NCBI GenBank assembly: GCA_024644185.1
Contig: JAHELM010000151.1
Span: 1 to 6,500, forward strand
Direction of reading: 5' to 3'
Length of the DNA: 6,500 nucleotides
From: Rhodospirillales bacterium
Lineage (GTDB): Bacteria > Pseudomonadota > Alphaproteobacteria > UBA8366 > JADFVY01
In this document: positions 5,935 to 6,500 of the stretch, one piece after another
Layout of the letters: every line of letters begins with the position of its first letter
Numbering within the stretch: the first letter of the stretch is position 1
The notes under the pieces: generated by a model
Told to the model about the DNA's origin: nothing
What the model saw: only the letters and a program-made list of their open reading frames with translations
Databases searched by the model: none
Position numbers and translations under genes: made by a program

Positions 5935-6500
5935 ATGCAGACACGTGAATTGGGAAAAAGCGGCCTGGTGGTCCCGGCCATGGGGCTTGGCTGCATGGGG
6001 ATGTCGATCGCCTACGGGGTGCGCGACGACGCTCTCTCCACCGCCACCATCCACCGGGCCATCGAACGCGGCGCCGGCTTCGTCGATACCTCCGACATGT
6101 ACGGCCAGGGCAAGAACGAGGAGTTGATCGGCCGGGCCATCGCCGGGCGGCGCGACGCCGTGATCCTGGCCACGAAATTCGGCAATCTGCGCCTGCCCGA
6201 CGGCAAGAACGGGGTGAACGGCCGGCCGGAATATGCGGCATCCGCCTGCGAAGCCAGCCTGAAGCGGCTGGGCGTCGACGCGATCGACCTTTTTTATCTG
6301 CACCGCGTCGATCCCGATGTGCCGATCGAGGATACCGTCGGCGGCATGAAGCGCCTGGTCGAACAGGGCAAGGTGCGCCACATCGGCCTCAGCGAGGCCG
6401 GCGCGGCGACGGTGCGGCGGGCGCACGCGGTACATCCGATCGCCGCGCTGCAATCGGAATATTCGCTGTGGACCCGTGACATGGAGGCGGAAATCCTGCC
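5935..6500 (+). CDS. Aldo/keto reductase, 5' part (runs off the window)
   Basis: The first 188 codons of an NADPH-type aldo/keto reductase are present, a cytosolic (beta/alpha)8-barrel enzyme that reduces aldehydes or ketones to alcohols; full-length relatives are about 320-340 residues. Seen: the opening LGKSGLVVPAMGLGCMGMS (6-24), the catalytic tetrad D51 and Y56 in DTSDMYG, K81 in ATKFG, and H123 in YLHRVD, then LVEQGKVRHIGLSE (141-154) and LQSEYSLW (182 region, 172-179 of the barrel strand), all as in the YakC-like AKR group often annotated AKR13; the exact subfamily is moderate. No residue of the tetrad is missing. ATG 5935 is chosen for GAGGAG eight bases upstream and because the protein then begins as relatives do. 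It is transcribed away from the MFS gene and may share its regulation. No stop codon occurs before the window end, so the gene is cut by the window and not necessarily truncated. Confidence 0.92.
   Translation, partial: MQTRELGKSGLVVPAMGLGCMGMSIAYGVRDDALSTATIHRAIERGAGFVDTSDMYGQGKNEELIGRAIAGRRDAVILATKFGNLRLPDGKNGVNGRPEYAASACEASLKRLGVDAIDLFYLHRVDPDVPIEDTVGGMKRLVEQGKVRHIGLSEAGAATVRRAHAVHPIAALQSEYSLWTRDMEAEIL

Noticed and set aside
5910..5948. Twelve-codon open frame overlapping the reductase start, a possible leader peptide
   Set aside because: No ribosome site before it, and no regulatory codon run or hairpin follows.
4487..6241. Alternative reverse-strand frame covering the MFS gene and part of the reductase
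   Set aside because: Arginine- and alanine-rich product with no membrane or enzyme signature, overlapping two well-supported genes.

Overview
The window is GC-rich, densely coded DNA in which most codons end in G or C. The gene families point to a proteobacterium, probably an alphaproteobacterium, a group that often carries many tripartite tricarboxylate transporter (TTT) operons. That placement is an inference from composition and gene content; the window holds no rRNA or other marker gene.

Layout: (1) Positions 78-4538 form a rightward operon encoding a complete TTT importer: a Tat-exported TctC/Bug-type periplasmic binding protein, a small TctB-type membrane protein starting at TTG, and a large TctA-type permease. 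A fourth gene follows, overlapping tctA by an ATGA junction and carrying a perfect Shine-Dalgarno. It encodes a 426-residue protein without a signal peptide, built from seven LVIVD-type repeats. (2) A leftward gene at 4570-5826 meets this operon tail to tail and encodes a 12-TM major facilitator exporter resembling the fosmidomycin-resistance type. (3) A 108-bp divergent intergenic region containing an inverted repeat separates it from a rightward aldo/keto reductase gene (5935 to beyond the window edge) with an intact catalytic tetrad.

How the genes may work together: the binding protein would capture an organic acid in the periplasm and pass it to TctAB for import. The co-translated LVIVD protein is the unusual member. 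Its sequence resolves into a seven-bladed beta-propeller closed by its N-terminal strand. Five blades carry a histidine at the same place at the start of the innermost strand, which would give a ring of histidines around the central channel. This recalls metal sites of other propeller enzymes such as carotenoid oxygenases and selenium-binding/methanethiol oxidase proteins. My hypothesis is that it is a cytoplasmic metalloenzyme or metal-dependent sensor acting on the imported compound. The MFS and aldo/keto reductase genes form a separate divergent pair with no demonstrated link to the transporter.

No tRNA, rRNA, insertion sequence, CRISPR array or phage gene was seen, and no gap between genes exceeds 110 bp.
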